From NCBI GenBank assembly GCA_016711125.1, contig JADJTQ010000003.1, positions 186,001 to 250,000 on the forward strand: 64,000 bases of DNA, read 5' to 3'. A model generated the notes under the pieces. The model worked only from the letters and a program-made list of their open reading frames with translations, was not told where the DNA came from and did no database searches. Of this stretch, positions 62,957 to 64,000 are shown in pieces. A program made the translations under genes and the position numbers. Position 1 is the first letter of the stretch, and every line of letters begins with the position of its first letter. Source of the stretch: Saprospiraceae bacterium (GTDB lineage: Bacteria > Bacteroidota > Bacteroidia > Chitinophagales > Saprospiraceae).

Positions 62957-64000
62957 ATGGAAAGGAAACAGTTATCAGCCAGACTTCTATATATATGGCT
63001 TATTTCAGGAATTTTCATTGTGTCAACTGGTTGCCTGAAGCAGCAAGATGTCAACAATACTCCTGAACCTCCGGTTGTGTTACAAAATGATGCTGCACAA
63101 ATACGTGCGAAAGAGATTCGTGCCAGCGTGTCCGCTGAGGTAGATTCGACCCTGGTGCTGACGCTATGGGCAAGTGATTCATTGCTGGCAGATCCGGTAG
63201 CTCTGGATATGGATAATTATGGTAGGGCTTTTGTCACCCGGACGAATCGAAGGCGTACTTCCGAATTTGACATTCGGAACCATAAAGATTGGGAGTTAGC
63301 CTCTATTTCATTTAAAGATGTTGAAGACAGGCGTGCTTTTCTTCGGGAAACCCTGACTCCGGAAGTGGGTAAAAAACTGGGTAAGCCCATTGATCACAAT
63401 GGTGACGGGCTGCAAGATTGGCATGATCTGTTGGTTGAGTCAGAAGAAGCATATCGCATTGAAGATAAAAATGGAGATGGGATTGCAGATTTTTCGCAAT
63501 TGGTCGCCACTGGCTTTCAGGAGGAAGTGACTGACGTCGCGGGGGCAATTCTATCGACAGATGAGCATTTGTTTGTGGGAGTAGCGCCTGATCTTTGGCG
63601 TCTCAAAGATGTCAATGGAGACGGTGTCATGGATGAAAAAGAATCAATTAGCCATGGATTTCAGGTACATATTGGGTTCGGAGGGCATAATTTAAGTGGT
63701 CTGATTATGGGTCCCGATGGCAGGCTCTACTGGGGCATTGGTGATATCGGTTTTCCTGGGGTCGATCAGTCAGGAAAGGCATGGTCTTACCCAAATGAAG
63801 GAGTGATAGTACGTTGTAATCCCGATGGTTCTGATTTTGAAGTTTTTGCTCATGGTCTTCGAAATACCCATGAGTTTGTTTTTGATCAATATGGAAACAT
63901 CATATCGGTCGATAATGATGGTGATCATCCGGGAGAGAGCGAAAGAATGGTTTATGTGGTCAATGGATCTGACGCTGGCTGGAGGATCAATTGGCAGTTT
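62957..64000 (+). CDS. PQQ-dependent dehydrogenase-like lipoprotein with EF-hand-type loops (open at right edge)
   Basis: The first 348 codons of a protein running off the window. Lipoprotein signal SGIFIVSTGCLKQQ. Then a propeller-like start (LTLWASDSLLADPVALDMDN) with three Asp-rich Ca-binding loops (DHNGDGLQDWHD, DKNGDGIADFSQ, DVNGDGVMDEKE) and propeller blades GFGGHNLSGLIMGPDGRLYW, GIGDIGFPGVDQ and FAHGLRNTHEFVFDQYGNII. This is the layout of large PVC-type membrane-bound dehydrogenases that end in heme-binding and HEAT domains, which would lie beyond the window. RBS-like GAG before ATG 62957 is weak. Confidence 0.8.
   Translation, partial: MERKQLSARLLYIWLISGIFIVSTGCLKQQDVNNTPEPPVVLQNDAAQIRAKEIRASVSAEVDSTLVLTLWASDSLLADPVALDMDNYGRAFVTRTNRRRTSEFDIRNHKDWELASISFKDVEDRRAFLRETLTPEVGKKLGKPIDHNGDGLQDWHDLLVESEEAYRIEDKNGDGIADFSQLVATGFQEEVTDVAGAILSTDEHLFVGVAPDLWRLKDVNGDGVMDEKESISHGFQVHIGFGGHNLSGLIMGPDGRLYWGIGDIGFPGVDQSGKAWSYPNEGVIVRCNPDGSDFEVFAHGLRNTHEFVFDQYGNIISVDNDGDHPGESERMVYVVNGSDAGWRINWQF

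Overview
The window looks like a chromosomal fragment of a Bacteroidota bacterium, most like the Saprospiria/Saprospiraceae by gene content. Evidence: a TANNTTTG-type -7 promoter box, a type IX secretion sorting domain, a CHU_C-like surface protein, DUF6090, STN-domain and ZnuD-like TonB receptors, a FecI/FecR pair, a PaiB-like protein and many lipoproteins with a short lipobox. No rRNA, tRNA or CRISPR array was found. A lineage name is inference.

Left part (1-24.6 kb): every credible gene lies on the + strand and most are small accessory genes (RibD-like reductase, SnoaL, DUF1801, two Crp/Fnr regulators, haloalkane-dehalogenase-like hydrolase, nucleotidyl cyclase-TPR protein, BNR_4 lyase-like lipoprotein, DUF5677, DUF3237, HigBA, DUF6090, SDR39U1-like, Imm-5-like, PaiB-like). 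Several are followed by imperfect palindromes starting with an AAC core and ending with a (C)GTTA core, with a conserved right arm (TATGCTTGGACGTTA, AATGCTTTAACGTTA, ACTGCTTGGGCGTTA, TATGCTTGCCCGTAAG). These look like integron attC sites. A decayed C-terminus of a tyrosine recombinase (DLRTIQELLGHKD ... YTHV ... SPLDAL) lies at 14570-14746, just before the densest run of such cassettes and in the same orientation. I read this as a decayed integron-like cassette array. Two group II introns are present: one bounded by 20-bp inverted repeats (2034-4245), and a 5' fragment starting at the end of an attC-like site (about 17864-18490).

Middle (24.6-42 kb): secreted proteins, a GHL10 lipoprotein and an MFS transporter, then a minus-strand 5-oxoprolinase operon (pxpC, pxpB, pxpA) with an NRAMP-fold transporter lacking the usual metal ligands. 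Next come a PhoPQ-activated-protein homologue, an IS630 element, and a FecI/FecR/TonB-receptor trans-envelope signalling unit with an extra HEXXH lipoprotein gene.

Right part (42-64 kb): duplicated-domain lipoprotein, a large leucine-rich T9SS cargo, an IS4-family element, the agmatine-to-putrescine pair aguA-aguB, FMN reductases, a Fur/Zur regulator with a nearby palindrome followed by a His/Cys-rich membrane protein and a ZnuD-like receptor, a vanadium haloperoxidase-like protein, two paralogous outer-membrane proteins and a malate/L-lactate dehydrogenase. The window ends inside a PQQ-dehydrogenase-like lipoprotein.

Two window-wide patterns stand out. Intergenic tandem arrays of quite different sequence nearly all have a 7-bp unit and repeatedly begin at or inside the stop codon of a minus-strand gene. 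Also, more than a dozen otherwise good genes are broken by single-base indels, most of them repairable by one base in a homopolymer, so many apparent pseudogenes may be uncorrected long-read errors.
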